From: Epiperipatus broadwayi
Taxonomy: Eukaryota; Onychophora; Udeonychophora; Euonychophora; Peripatidae
Length of the DNA stretch: 64,000 nucleotides
Reading direction: 5' to 3'
Assembly: GCA_028023455.1 (NCBI GenBank)
Contig: JAQFVV010006651.1
Span: forward strand, 495,746 to 559,745
Shown one piece after another: positions 1 through 14,197 of the stretch; within the stretch, counting starts at the first letter, position 1; each line of letters begins with the position of its first letter. The notes beneath the pieces were generated by a model that was not told where the DNA came from, made no database searches, and saw only the letters and a program-made list of their open reading frames with translations. The translations under genes and the position numbers were made by a program.

Positions 1-3340
<3,340 letters not shown>

Positions 3341-3537
3341 TAAAATAATCCATCTATTTGTCTGAAGTTTTGTAATGATGGTATATTATAAGATGTGATA
3401 TGTTGGACTATTTCCATCATTTATGAGTGAATGTTGAATGTATAGAAATTTTCAAACTTTATTTACACTTTCCAAATACAACAACTTGTTAGTAATAACA
3501 CACAAATAGACAATACAGGTTAGTAATTACACAATGT

Positions 3538-3573
3538 TTTGAGTAGTATTATTCTCCACTCTTCTTCAGGTGT
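3538..3573 (-). ncRNA. hammerhead-like motif, degenerate (copy 1)
   Basis: Minus strand: CTGAAGAA, a hairpin GAGTGG/CTACTC, then AAAAC in the place of the GAAAC core. Hammerhead motifs are known in the terminal repeats of Penelope-like elements. This copy lacks G12 and helices I and III are unclear, so self-cleavage is unlikely. Confidence 0.45.
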
Positions 3574-3607
3574 TGCTGGCCAATATGCACAGTGACAATA
3601 CTCGCTT

Positions 3608-3677
3608 AGAAGTTGAACTCGCACCTTTAGATTCTTGTATATCTAATTTAAGGCAAATGCTCTACCAACTGAGCTAT
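3608..3677 (-). other. tRNA-like module in the element 3' UTR (copy 1)
   Basis: On the minus strand a perfect A-box match (TAGCTCAGTTGG, 3,665-3,676) is followed by a B-box-like GAGTTCAAC (about 3,611-3,620). The same module occurs in the inverted partner. A second B-box-like string, GGTTCAAATCC, lies on the opposite strand near 3,730. Pol III activity is inferred, not shown. It is not a normal tRNA, because A-box to B-box spacing is about 12 nt too long and no acceptor stem was found. Confidence 0.55.
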
Positions 3678-3769
3678 TCTGTCAAAGGCAACATATAGTA
3701 GAAAATTGATATATTTATATATGAGGGTTGGTTCAAATCCTCCTGAGTCCTTCAATTTTTTTAACAAGT

Positions 3770-6193
3770 CTAATTATTTTTATTTTTTCTTAAGAGCAAG
3801 ATTAATTGAGGCTTCCATACATTGTGTATTGCCACACTGGGTTGACTTATAGAATTATTTACCATTGTCATATGAGCAGCTTCCTTTAATTTTCTTCTAT
3901 GCATTTTTTCCTCTTTATCCAATATTTTTGTATTTTCCCACTTAAGCATGTGGTCATTAGTACATACATGATCTGCTATGGTAGACACATCAATTTTTTC
4001 TCTTTTAACCATTAAATCATTGTTCAACAGGGCAACAGGTCTCACCAATGTATTTCCTTTTACATTCACATGGTATTTTATAGATGCAGTTTTTGTTCTT
4101 CAGCATTTCCAGTTTAGGCTTAGTAGAAGTAAGCATTCCTCAAAGTGTGGTATGACTTTGGAAAGCAGTTCTAATGTTATATTGACTGCAGATTCTCTTT
4201 AGTTTGTCCACCATTTCTGGTATGTATGGATACACTACTGCGCCAATAACTGTTTTCTCTTTTGGTGTCTATTTGTGCTGTCTCTTGAAGGTTTTTCTGA
4301 TGACTGCTGATGGATAACCATTCTTCATAAGCATTTGTTCTATGTGAATCTTTTCTTTTTCCAAATCACTGGTTTCTGAACAAACCTCCTTTGCTCTGTT
4401 CCATAGTGATAGTACAATTCCTTGTTTAATGCTTCTTGTATGATTGGATGTATATGCCAAGTATTTGCCAGTGTGTGTTGGTTTCCTATACACTGTTGTT
4501 TTTACTTTGCCCTGAGGGAGTCTTGTCACAAGAACATCCAAGAATGCCAATTTTTGTTTTTGTTCTGATTCCATCGTGAATTTAATTGTAGGAGATATGT
4601 TGTTAATGTGCATCCAGAATGACTGTAATTTTACCTTGCCATGTGGCCATACCACAAATGTATCATCAACATATCGAAGCCACACTTTAGGTGGACATGG
4701 AGTAGTATTTATGGCTGTGGTTTCAAGTTCTTCCATGTAAATGTTGCTGAGCAAGGGTGACAGTGATGATCCCATGGCCATCCCTTGATTTTGTTGAAAG
4801 AATTCTGAGTTATATTGAAAGTATGTTGTTGTTACACAGAATGTTAATAATTCCATTATACTATCAATAGGTAGAGCTGTTCTAGTTTGTAGACTATTAT
4901 CATCATATAATCTTTTCCTTACAATAGACAATGCCTCATCACATGGTACATTTGTAAACAGACTTTCCACATCAAAGCTTACCAATATGTCAGTTCTTTC
5001 CATTTTCATGTTCCTGACTAATTCTACAAAGTGCTTAGAATCCCTGATGAAAGACAATGTCCTATATGCCAATGGACTAAGAACTTCGAGAAGAAATCTT
5101 GACAAATTTTGACACGGTGAATTTCTAGAACTAACAATAGGTCTTAATGGAATGTTGTCTTTATGGATTTTAGGCAGTCCATACAGGTGAGGAATCTTGC
5201 TGAAATATGAAGTTAATTTTCTTTTTTTTCTGAATCACTGAAATACCTGCGATGCTTCCGGAGTAATGCTTGTAGTTTTACTTCTGTATTTGTAATTGGA
5301 TTTTTTGCTACTTTTTTATATTGGCATGCTGTGAGAAGTCCTTGTATTTTGTCATCATAATCAGTTTTATCAATTACAACTGTAGTGTTACCTTTGTCAG
5401 CAGGAAGAATGATTATAGATGTATCCTGTTTGAGAGATTTAATAGCTTTCCTCTCATCACATGAAATGTTTGACTTCTGCTTGTGCACTTGATGTTTTTC
5501 AAGTGTCCTTTTTACTCTCCAGTGTAACTCTGCTGCTACTAGATTCAAATTTTGGGTCACCTCATCAGGGGTGGCCATTATATCCAATAGTAGAACAGTA
5601 GGTGGTGTAATGGCAAAATTCAAACCTTTTTCAAGAACTGATAATTCACAATTGGTAAGTTATTTAGAACTAAGATTTTTCACTGATGATGAGGATACAC
5701 TAGTTGCAGTATTACTTTTGACTTGCCCATGTAGATTTACAGGCTTTTTCTCCTGATGTTCTTTTATCCTTCCATGTAACTTACAATATGATCTGTTCAC
5801 TGCTTGACAAATTCTTGAGAAATCTTCATCTGTAACTTTGTTTTGTAGGAACAATTCCACATTTCTAATAGATTGCAATGTTTGATACTTGGTAAACTGC
5901 TGAACCTTTATACTTTCTCTCAATAAGGCCTCATTTGCTCTCTGAATAATTTTCTCAGCTCTCTTGGAGAAAATAGGAGGTTTTAACTGCAAATCCTTAG
6001 GGATGATCCCTTCTGATTTACATTTACATAAGAAAGTTAAATAATTTTCTACTTTAGCCAGTTTTAGACATAATTTTTCATAATGTCTAAATTTCAACAT
6101 AGCATTGGGTCCATATCGAGTACTTAGTATTTGTCTGAAGTTTTGTAATGATGGTATATTATAAGATATGATATGTTGGACTATTTCCATCAT
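3770..6193 (-). pseudogene. Penelope-like polyprotein: reverse transcriptase plus GIY-YIG endonuclease, inactivated
   Basis: The product would copy element RNA at a nick made by its own nuclease. Three open segments are collinear. 6,193-5,660 (177 codons) matches the N-terminal region of the family. 5,623-5,213 (136 codons) has the ILPADKGNTTVVID block. 5,105-4,269 (278 codons) has the core RT: SFDVESLFTNVP, QGMAMGSSLSPLLSNIY, the catalytic YVDDT at about 4,659-4,673, and LAFLDVLV. Past a stop at about 4,268, the nuclease linker and start are visible (YKIPCEC, then YIGET), and its end follows in another frame (ADHVCTNDH, KILDKE; 4,069-3,770). An in-frame stop separates the first two segments, frames change near 5,110-5,210 and again inside the nuclease, and there is a further stop between. 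Domain order is complete but the frame is broken in at least four places, so it is inactive. Confidence 0.9.
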
Positions 6194-6584
6194 TTATGAG
6201 TGAATGTTGAATGTATAGAAAATTTTAAACTTTATTTAAACTTTTCAAATACAAACAACTTGTTAGTAATAACACACAAATAGACAATACACAAATAGCC
6301 AATACCCAAATAGACAATACAAAAATATTGGATAAAGAGGAAAAAATGCATAGAAGAAAATTCAAGGAAGCTGCTCATATGGCAATGGTAAATAATCCTA
6401 TAAGTCAACCCAGTGTGGCAATACACAATGTATGGAAGCCTCTAATTAATCTTGCTCTTAGGAAAAAATAAAAATAAAAATAATTAGACTTGTTAAAAAA
6501 AAAAATTGAAGGACTTGGGAGGATTTGAACCAACCTTCATATATAAATATATCAATTTTCTACTATATGTTGCATTTGACAGAA

Positions 6585-6652
6585 TAGCTCAGTTGGTAGA
6601 GCGTTTGCCTTAAATTAGATATACAAGAATCTAAAGGTGCGAGTTCAACTTC
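6585..6652 (+). other. tRNA-like module (copy 2)
   Basis: A box TAGCTCAGTTGG at 6,585-6,596 continues into GTAGAGC as in a D-arm. An anticodon-arm-like helix TTAGAT/ATCTAA follows, and a B-box-like GAGTTCAAC at 6,641. A-to-B spacing is about 56 nt, longer than in an intronless tRNA. Confidence 0.6.
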
Positions 6653-6691
6653 TAAGCGAATATTGTCACTGTGAATATAGGCCAGCAACAC

Positions 6692-6727
6692 CTGAAGAAG
6701 AGTGGAGAATAATACTACTCGGAACGT
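6692..6727 (+). ncRNA. hammerhead-like motif (copy 2)
   Basis: CTGAAGAA, stem II GAGTGG/CTACTC with one G-U pair, then GGAACG. The copy at 13.76 kb has GAAACG at this position, so the family ancestor probably carried the canonical GAAA. N7 and the extra A before stem II are non-standard, and helices I and III were not resolved. Confidence 0.5.
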
Positions 6728-6891
6728 TGTGTAATTACTAACCTGTATTGTCTATTTGTGTGTTATTACTAACAAGTTGTTTGTATTTGAAGAGTTTAAA
6801 TAAAGTTTAAAATTTTCTATACATTCAACATTCACTCATAAATGATGGAAATAGTCCAACATATCACATCTTAAAATAATCTATCTAATTT

Positions 6892-7647
6892 AAAATATCG
6901 TTATTCTAAAATAAATACATTTTACTTTCTTATCATTAAATTATTTAATGTTAAAGTATCCACTTATAATATATATTACTTCTAAAAAATGATTACCACT
7001 TTTAAACAATTATTTTTTAAATATCCCTGTTTTAACATACATGATCTAATATTTGCACACACATGTATACTAGACAGGATTAAGCAAAAACTAGGAAATG
7101 ATTAAGTAAACTATGAAATTTACTGCAAATTAATAATCAATATTTTAAAGACAGCAAATAAAATGTATATACTAAAAAATAATTTAAGGTAATACCCATT
7201 TTAAATTAGCTTTGTCTAAGCTTAACCTATTAAATTCTAATTTCAGATATATATTTCATGAATTTGCTAATACTTTATCAACTACTATTTTAAATTCATT
7301 TTAACACAGATAAATAAATATTAATTTAACAAATAGCGCAGCAAACTGTAACACAATAAACTCAAAATACATGACACTTTAAACTAACTTTTTATTCAAA
7401 TTTAGCTTTCCAAATTTAAGCTTTATGCAATTATTAAATCGGTTAATTGATATTTTTTTAGCAATCATTATTCAAACATATTTAACTAAGAAATTTTTAT
7501 TAATAATTTAGAGTGCCTAGTTAATATTTTACATAGCTTAAAAATAGTAAAGTTTATCTATTTGAGGAAAAAAAAGTTAAAGTATTATCTATTATATTTA
7601 ACCCATATGCGCTAAATATAAGTTATAATATATATATATATACACAT
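6892..7647. other. A+T-rich non-coding stretch
   Basis: Nothing recognised. A short (TA)n tract (about 7,627-7,641) abuts the DNA transposon. Confidence 0.5.
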
Positions 7648-9012
7648 ACCTGGGTCTCGTTTTACACAATAGATAGGTTCCTCAGAAAACACATGCAAAA
7701 GAAATCACACAAAAATAGACATAACTTACCTTGAAAAAGGGGGGATATAGACTGTGATTTTTCAAAAATCGCATAAAAGTAAAGCACCAATGTAAAATTA
7801 CTTCAAAATTCACGCAAAAAAAAATAAGGAAATAAAATATGACTAATAAAAAATTTCAAATTTAAAAAAATTGATACAAGGCAAACTTTTTTTAACTATA
7901 ATATTTAATTTTATTCAAAACAATATATTTTTATGCATAATTTACAGTACAGTAATTTACATTTTTTTATACACGTTTTAATTATTATCGCTATTTGCCA
8001 ATAAATAGCTCGTTTGCAAACTGGTAAAAAATCAGACTCTTCACAAGAGGAAATACAACTAGCACCAACTTCATTCTCATGTTATGTTAATGGTTTTCTG
8101 GTGACAATATAATTAGTAATTAATCTTTGACATGATGATTTTATTAATTATTTGTGAAGCTCGCAATATCCAGACATACAATCATTTAGCTCTCATTGGA
8201 ATTTAAAAGCATGTTTGTGATTAGTGTCATTAATAAGAAAATAATTTGCCAACTGATTAGAAAGTGGAAGACCTTCTCAAATTATTTTTGCAGTGAAAGG
8301 AACAGGTTCCACTTCTGTTTTATTATTTTTTTCTACACTGCTAGGAAAAATTTAATTAAAACTAACAATTAAAAATTAAATTCTTATTTTTGTCTTTACT
8401 TTTTTAATTTTCAATTCCGTTTAAAAATCAAATTTCGTTTCACATCACATTAATTTCAGGTCGCCTTAAGTAATTTTTAAATTGTTAATTACAATTAAAA
8501 ATCAGATTTTAATTTTTAATTGTCAAATTTAATTGTGCCCACCGCTATTACTCACCTTTTAAAAATAAATTTGCAGACACTAAATGATTAATAATTGATT
8601 ACTTTCTTTTTTAAAAAGCAAAAACAGAATGTGATTTAAAATGCAAAATTAACACGCACAATGTTTGAACAAATTTACATTATAATCTTGTAAAATTTAA
8701 TGTGTGTACATAAAATGTAGAAATCATGATTTTAATTTCATTATTGCATAAAATCTTACTATTATAAAGCACTGAAAATATTGAAATTATTAAGATGAAA
8801 GGCGAATTCTAATAATGTGCTATTACTTTAAATATGACATAAGTGTGTGAAATTTATTATTTAAAGTAAAAGCGCATTATTGGAGTTCAACTTCTGAACT
8901 AATACAGTGTTAATGCATAAAAGAAAACTGCATACAAAAATATTAAGAAGAAACATGAATCGCATAACTTCAAAATCAAGTTAAATAATTCCACGTAAAA
9001 TGAGACCCAGGT
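7648..9012. mobile_element. Non-autonomous DNA transposon, copy 1 (1.37 kb)
   Basis: Terminal inverted repeats start ACCTGGGTCTCGTTTTA and end TAAAATGAGACCCAGGT. The second copy at 51.48 kb matches over the whole length. No transposase frame is present, so it would need enzyme in trans. Copy 2 is flanked by TA on both sides, which fits a TA-targeting superfamily such as Tc1/mariner. Here the ends lie in (TA)-rich and (GT)-rich sequence and the duplication cannot be read. Subterminal GCATAAAA-type motifs recur near both ends. Confidence 0.85.
8802..8890. repeat. Internal inverted repeat of the DNA transposon
   Basis: Arms 8,802-8,833 and 8,859-8,890 are near-complementary around a ~25 nt loop. 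The arm core is CTATTACTTTAAAT against ATTTAAAGTAAAAG. It is conserved in the second copy (52,606-52,703), where the arms match better. Confidence 0.75.
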
Positions 9013-10082
9013 GTGTGTATATATATATATATATATAAATTGTAACCTCCATGACAGGGTTTACATGTATGGTTTTAATAGTACTTTTTTATATATTCTA
9101 AGACATAAAAAGTCATATACATAAATAAATTATAAAGTAATTTATTTAATAATAATAATTGTAAAAATTAACAATTTATTACTATCCTTCATTTCAAAAT
9201 AAAGTTAACTATTTTAAAATAATGTTACTATGGGAATCAATTGGAAACTCTTGGATCATCTGTTTTATACAAAAGAAAGAAATTTTCACTTTATTGTATT
9301 ATTTATAAGAGGGAAGTCAATAAAATTATAATGATTACTTAAATTGATAATGCAGTTTATGAGGTAAAAAACTCCAGAATGATTTACATTGATTTCATTT
9401 TATTAATATGGAGAGGGAAACATAATTAGATCTGCATAAAGGTTTGTCTTTTAGATATATCTATTCATGACTATTATATCTTAGTAAATTAAAATAAAAT
9501 TTGTATAGACACTTTAATATGTACACGTCACCCTTTAAATGTTTATAATTTCCCTAAACTAAATTTAATTTGCAAATATTGTCATTTATTTATTATTTTG
9601 ATCAATTACCATTTGTATACAGGTAATTTCCATTACCTATATATTTAAAATCCCCTGTAGCTATAATGTTTCAATCACATTCCTTCTTCAAATAAAGAAT
9701 ATCCTGAATTTTTACAGTCCATTGCTTATAATTTACAGCCTAGTGGAAGATGATTTACTCCTTTAATTTAAAGTTTACATATTAAATCTTTAATTATTAC
9801 AATCAAGATGCTAAAAAGATGCTGTCTCCAGCCTTATATAATTGATTATGAGTTTAATAACTCTTTCAGCTGGCTGATAAATTAATTTTATTCAGAATCA
9901 TCAACAATATTGACAAAGGTGTGCTTATAAACATCCTAGTTCTCAAGAATAGGTGGATTCACTTTAGTCTTGATCTTTTGTTTAATATTTTTTGAATGTT
10001 TTTAATGATAGCCTTGGGATAGTGATTTACTCCCTTTGTATAGCTATGAGTATGTGAATTAAACAATTCAAAACAAAGCAAA
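9013..10082. other. A+T-rich non-coding stretch
   Basis: (GT)/(TA) tract at 9,013-9,037, then no coding or repeat signal recognised. Confidence 0.5.
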
Positions 10083-10405
10083 GCAAAACTCTCCATATAG
10101 TAGTGCCATTTTGTGCTAACAAGAGCAATCAATGGATGCCAGAAGGCTTGTGCATAAAATTCCTATCTAGTGCCTACTTATCCAATATCCCCAGTCTAGT
10201 TTCTGGCTTGTGGCCTTCATCAGTGATGAGCCTTGGATCTGAGAGCACTGCACCTAGATCTTAGGATCTAATGCAACCCTCCAGCACCCACCTTTTAACT
10301 CTATTTAACTACAATGAAATTGAAAACCCAATTAATATTTTCAATCCAAGCTCAATAGCTTATATAGTCATATGGGTCTGAACTCAATTCAGCACCCATA
10401 CATTT
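10083..10405. repeat. Dispersed ~330-bp repeat, copy 1
   Basis: Matches 54,805-55,050 (same strand) and 55,195-55,550 (opposite strand). Shared blocks include AAAACTCTCCAT at the left, GAGAGCACTGCA in the middle and CACCCACCTTTT further on. The opposite strand carries a hammerhead-like core. No protein is encoded. It may be the terminal part of a retroelement or a SINE-like unit. Confidence 0.75.
10198..10223 (-). ncRNA. hammerhead-like core in the ~330-bp repeat
   Basis: Minus strand: CTGATGA, short hairpin GGC-CACAA-GCC, then AGAAAC. The 55.4 kb copy keeps CTGATAA...AGAAAC. Core strings and a stem II are in order, but I could not draw convincing helices I and III. Confidence 0.4.
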
Positions 10406-11050
10406 TCGTGTAATAATCATGAAAATTTTTTTATATAAATGTAACAAAATTTAAGTATACATATTGTACCTATATTGATATAGGCACATATAATTTTATC
10501 TAAAATTATATTATTAAAATAATCGTTCATAAAAGAAAAACATAAAATTAAACGTTGAAGAGTTTATTGCAGTTTGTTTTAGAAAAGGATAAGAATCAAA
10601 TAGTTTTCTAGCGTTAGTTTTGAAATAAAAAAGCTACAATTAATTAATCAGAAGGGGAGAGGGGTGTTTCGTTAGAGAAATTAAACTAAGGGTTATAAAA
10701 GGAAGTAAAGAGTTTTTATTAGTATTCGTAAAAATATAATTTAAAAAGTTAAAACATGCAAATCTCTTTTCATTCAAGTTTCATTAAAGAAAAAATAATG
10801 TTAAAACTAAATAGTAAATTGTATTAAAAATATATGTGCATATATATGTGCGATTTGTAAATAAATAAAATGTATGCGAAATAAAAGAAGATTATCATTA
10901 AAACCATGGCAATGGCTATTAATAAAATAAAACAACACATTTTATTGCATGGCTATTACTAATTAAGCAATCTTCCAAAATACGTTTATCAAATGATTAT
11001 CACTGGAATTTGACAACAGATCTTTGCCAGAGATATTAGAAAGACAACAA
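10406..11050. other. A+T-rich non-coding stretch
   Basis: Nothing recognised on either strand. Confidence 0.45.
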
Positions 11051-11058
11051 GGCACAGG

Positions 11059-11095
11059 TATAAATAGACTTTTTTTTATCGGACAGTAATCAGTT
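11059..11095 (+). promoter_or_regulatory. Candidate TATA plus initiator core promoter
   Basis: TATAAATA at 11,059-11,066 and TCAGTT at 11,090-11,095, a spacing of about 33 nt to the A of the initiator, which is close to a standard animal Pol II core promoter. It is the only pairing of this quality noticed. It could drive an LTR element or a host transcript. Confidence 0.35.
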
Positions 11096-12045
11096 CACAA
11101 AAGTAATTGAGTAGTGCAGTTCAGAAATTAATTGAGTCAGTTAACAAACAAAATGCAGTGTTGAGAAGATTTTGGGAATTCATGCCTCTCCACAGCCTAA
11201 AAAGTCTGATGAGAACAGCAAGATCTGCCCGTGAAATAATATCAACGTAACAACTTAGAAAATCTCCATCAATATCTAATTGTCTCCAATAGTAATAATC
11301 GTGAATAATAAGGAAACTCATCAAGGAAATGTCCCAGCCGGCTGGAAGCATTCATACTGGAACCATTCATACTGGAAGAAACAACAAACAAGAAGAAAAC
11401 AAAGTGTTAAATCTACGTTCAAAATCCTAGGTAAAACATTTGCTTATTTTCGTTTATACTGTAATAGCCATTGCATTTCATTAATTCGTGCGAATCCTCC
11501 AAGAGTCTAATTATATGAACTCGATATCATACATAAATGAACTATTGATATGTGTGTTTAAATTTCAAATGCTATATAATACTTTATTATTATTATGTGT
11601 GTGCATGAGTTAATATGTGTGTGATCCTTATATCAATATTATTGGTTAAATTAGATAAATACCAGTGTTCGGTTATGAAAATATACAAGAATATTTAAAC
11701 TAGTTTAGAAATGTTAATTTAAAAATATGCGTGTGTTTTTATTAGAATTATAAAATGTTTAAATTTAGTAAATAAATGTTAGTTAATAAATTGTCTTTAA
11801 AATTAAACTTTATTTGTTGGTCAATTCTTTTTATCAATTCTTTTACCAAATTCTTTTATCAATCTCTTTTATAAATTCCTTTTACAATTCTTTTATCAAT
11901 TCTTTTAACCACTAATGAAGTATAATCTATTAGTGATTACAAACAGCTGAGCTAGTCGTGGATTTAGGTGTTGAGTTAGTGGCCACTATTCAAAGTGCGT
12001 TGTCTATTCTTTTAATATTCTTTTAGAATAAATAGCTGGCGCCCG
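11096..12045 (+). other. Possible LTR-type region ending in a tRNA-Lys primer-site-like string
   Basis: Downstream of the core promoter this segment has intermediate GC, a perfect 12-bp palindrome CCAGCCGGCTGG (11,334-11,345), a duplicated CATTCATACTGGAA (11,350-11,378), and about seven copies of a unit like TCAATTCTTTTA at 11,821-11,910. It ends AATAAATAGC followed by TGGCGCCCG (12,037-12,045), the first nine bases of a tRNA-Lys primer-binding site. That layout suggests R-U5 of an LTR retroelement, but no second LTR, gag or pol is present in the window and the LTR end lacks a clear CA. Confidence 0.25.
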
Positions 12046-13640
12046 TGTTTATACACAAACAAAAAAGTGCTTTGGATTTGGTGTTGAACTCAACAGCCGA
12101 GAAGAAGCTATGTCCTGGAAATGTAACGCTAGTTATATACTTTATAGCTATCGTTTGGGCATATATACTCTCCGAGTATGTTCTTCTCTGCCTAACACAT
12201 TCGAACACGGTTCAATATATAGATATGCTTTATAAAGTATCCAATGTATAAAATAAAAAACACTACTAGCTTTATTTAACTTAATGCATTTTTGGTACTG
12301 AATACTATAAACATAGCCATTTATTGTAATATCCAAAGACTGGCTTTAAAAAAACAATTAATGCTATTAATTAGTGTTATCTTTTATTTTAAAAAAGACT
12401 TTATTTACATATTCCAGTGATTATAAAATTGGACAATGGTCTGTGTAAAAGGAGAAAACCAGAAAAGTAAAATAAAAAGGCATAGGGCATTGCTAACAAC
12501 AATAATGCTATAAACAAAAGATCAAATAGTGTCTAATTATCCAATCATTGGAATACGTAAATTATGGCATTTTTTAAAGAAGTTAATGCTAATGTTAATA
12601 ATATTGTTTTTATAAAGCAGTCTTTGTGTAAGAATAGCTATGAATACAGTGCCCGGCACTGAAAATGCGTTAAGCTAAATAAAACTGGTAATATCTTCAT
12701 TTTGCACATTGGAAGTTTCATAAAGCATATCTATATAAGTATGCTTGAATTTTGTTTATATATATATCAAAACAAGAATAATTTAAAATGAGATCTTTAA
12801 AGATTCAGCCTTGTTTAATAATATTACGCTGTTACAAAAGTTTTAATTAAATTACTGATCCATACATATGAGATTAGGTTTTTATGTTTGGTAAATTTTC
12901 ACCTGATTTCCTAAGCTACTGGTGTTGTTAGCTTTGTTTAATTGAGACATATATCTAGTAAGAGAGTGGTCTTTTTTTTCATCAATGATTGCTATTTGAC
13001 CAATAGGAAAATTTCTATAGAAAAATTAACTAAATAATATTACCATTATTATTTTATATATGTGTGAATAATCTGTTTTTTAATATTCGTTTTTAAAAGA
13101 TGATAAAGAGAAAGTAAAATTACAAATTGTACTTAAATTTAAAATTAATGTAATTATTACAAAGTAGTAATGTTCTAAAGTTTATATAAATCGATTGTTT
13201 TTCAAAGCAGTCTTTTAGCAAATACAACGACTACTAAATTATTTGCTTTTAAATCATAATCTTTCTACCTCCAGAACAAAGTAGTTTTCAATCGATTTTC
13301 TCTTTACTTATTAAAAATTAAACTTCACAAACTTTGTCTGTATCCTGCTTTCAATAATTAAAAGTCGTTGGTTTTTCTTGTTACAACGATGTATATTTAT
13401 CTTAAAACAAAAATAGACATTGTCCGTAATTATTGGCTTGAAAAAGAAACGTGTAAAATTTTATCAATAGCATTTATTCTATTATAACTGAATCCATTCA
13501 TTATAACTTTATAAAAAATTGATTTTTTTTTTGCTGAGTGCATATATATTTCTCACTGTGGATAGAAATATATCTGACTCAGGTAAAATTTGTATTAGTG
13601 TTGCATTTAATGATTAAGCTCAGTAGAGATTACATTGGTA
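12046..13640. other. Non-coding stretch, low information
   Basis: 12,046-12,250 is less A+T-rich than its surroundings and has short open frames on both strands with no recognised motif. The rest is A+T-rich with nothing recognised. Confidence 0.4.
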
Positions 13641-13912
13641 AACTAATTTAACTCATAATTGGTTAGAGCATTATTTTAAAATTCAATATTCAAGAACCTA
13701 AAGGTCCAAGTTCGAATCCAATGCTAATACTATCACTGATCATGTCAACAACATCGGAAAAAGAGAATAGAATAATACTACTTGAAACGTTATGTCTATA
13801 CTAATCTGTGATTTATTTTTTTAATGTAATAGGAAAATTTAAATAAAGTTTAAAAATTTTCTAAAGATATTCAATATTTAATGATAGATGATGGAAATAA
13901 CCCAGCATATAA
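13641..13912 (+). mobile_element. Solo 3' end of the Penelope-like family
   Basis: Same order as the 6.58-6.89 kb segment. A tRNA-like part comes first: A-box-like ACTCATAATTGGTTAGAGC at about 13,651, and a near-perfect B box AGTTCGAATCC at 13,709-13,719. A hammerhead-like remnant ending CTACTTGAAACG (13,755-13,791) follows, then AAATAAAGTTTAAAA and a terminal segment related to TGATGGAAATA. No coding part remains. It preserves the better B box and the GAAAC core, so it helps define the ancestor. Confidence 0.8.
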
Positions 13913-14029
13913 CTACAACTAAAAAACTATCGTCACAAATCTTCAGGCAAATATTTTTGATTTTATCAGTGTATAATTCAACTTAGCTTCATCATATTGC
14001 AACCAACCATCAGCACAGTAGTGTGTGCA

Positions 14030-14118
14030 GATTTCCACTTTTATTGTTTAAAGGAGGTTGCCTTGACAATAGATTGAGATTGTTGACTGTTATTGATATT
14101 GGTATTGTTTAAGTGTTG
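14030..14118 (-). repeat. Dispersed short repeat, copy 1
   Basis: The reverse complement matches 32,088-32,180 closely and 33,388-33,440 in part. Shared blocks are GTCAACACTTAAACAATAC, ATCAACAATCTCAATCT and TTGTCAAGGCAAC. It ends directly at an (AT)n tract. Class unknown. Confidence 0.75.
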
Positions 14119-14119
14119 A

Positions 14120-14121
<2 letters not shown>

Positions 14122-14192
<71 letters not shown>
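14122..14192. repeat. (AT)n microsatellite
   Basis: AT dinucleotide with one interruption (AGTA) at about 14,152. Confidence 0.95.

Positions 14193-14197
<5 letters not shown>

Larger units (their letters stand above)
3341..6891 (-). mobile_element. Penelope-like retroelement with inverted truncated partner
   Basis: The main copy reads on the minus strand: leader, N-terminal domain, reverse transcriptase, GIY-YIG nuclease, 3' UTR with tRNA-like and hammerhead-like modules, then the start of a second head-to-tail unit that breaks off after its first coding residues (3,360-3,460). Upstream of the ORF, at about 6,323, it is joined head-to-head to a plus-strand copy holding only the end of the nuclease and the 3' UTR. 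Similar flanks (about 3,341-3,359 and 6,872-6,891, both starting taaaataat and differing at a few positions) may be a diverged target-site duplication. Partial tandem and inverted units are characteristic of Penelope-like elements. Confidence 0.88.
6323..6891 (+). mobile_element. Inverted, 5'-truncated Penelope-like copy
   Basis: The plus strand encodes the last ~48 residues of the same nuclease (ILDKEEKMHRRK..., ending at a stop about 6,469), then the shared 3' UTR with a tRNA-like module, a hammerhead-like motif and the terminal segment. It is the reverse complement of 3,360-3,940 with scattered differences, so it is a separate insertion or template-switch product and not a simple flip. Confidence 0.85.

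Noticed and set aside
4290-4320. CTGATGACTGCTGATGG as a hammerhead core
   Set aside because: Lies inside the Penelope-like ORF and codes for conserved residues; no GAAA or pairing helices.
6585-6652. Functional host tRNA gene
   Set aside because: A-to-B spacing too long, no acceptor stem, and repeated as part of the retroelement.
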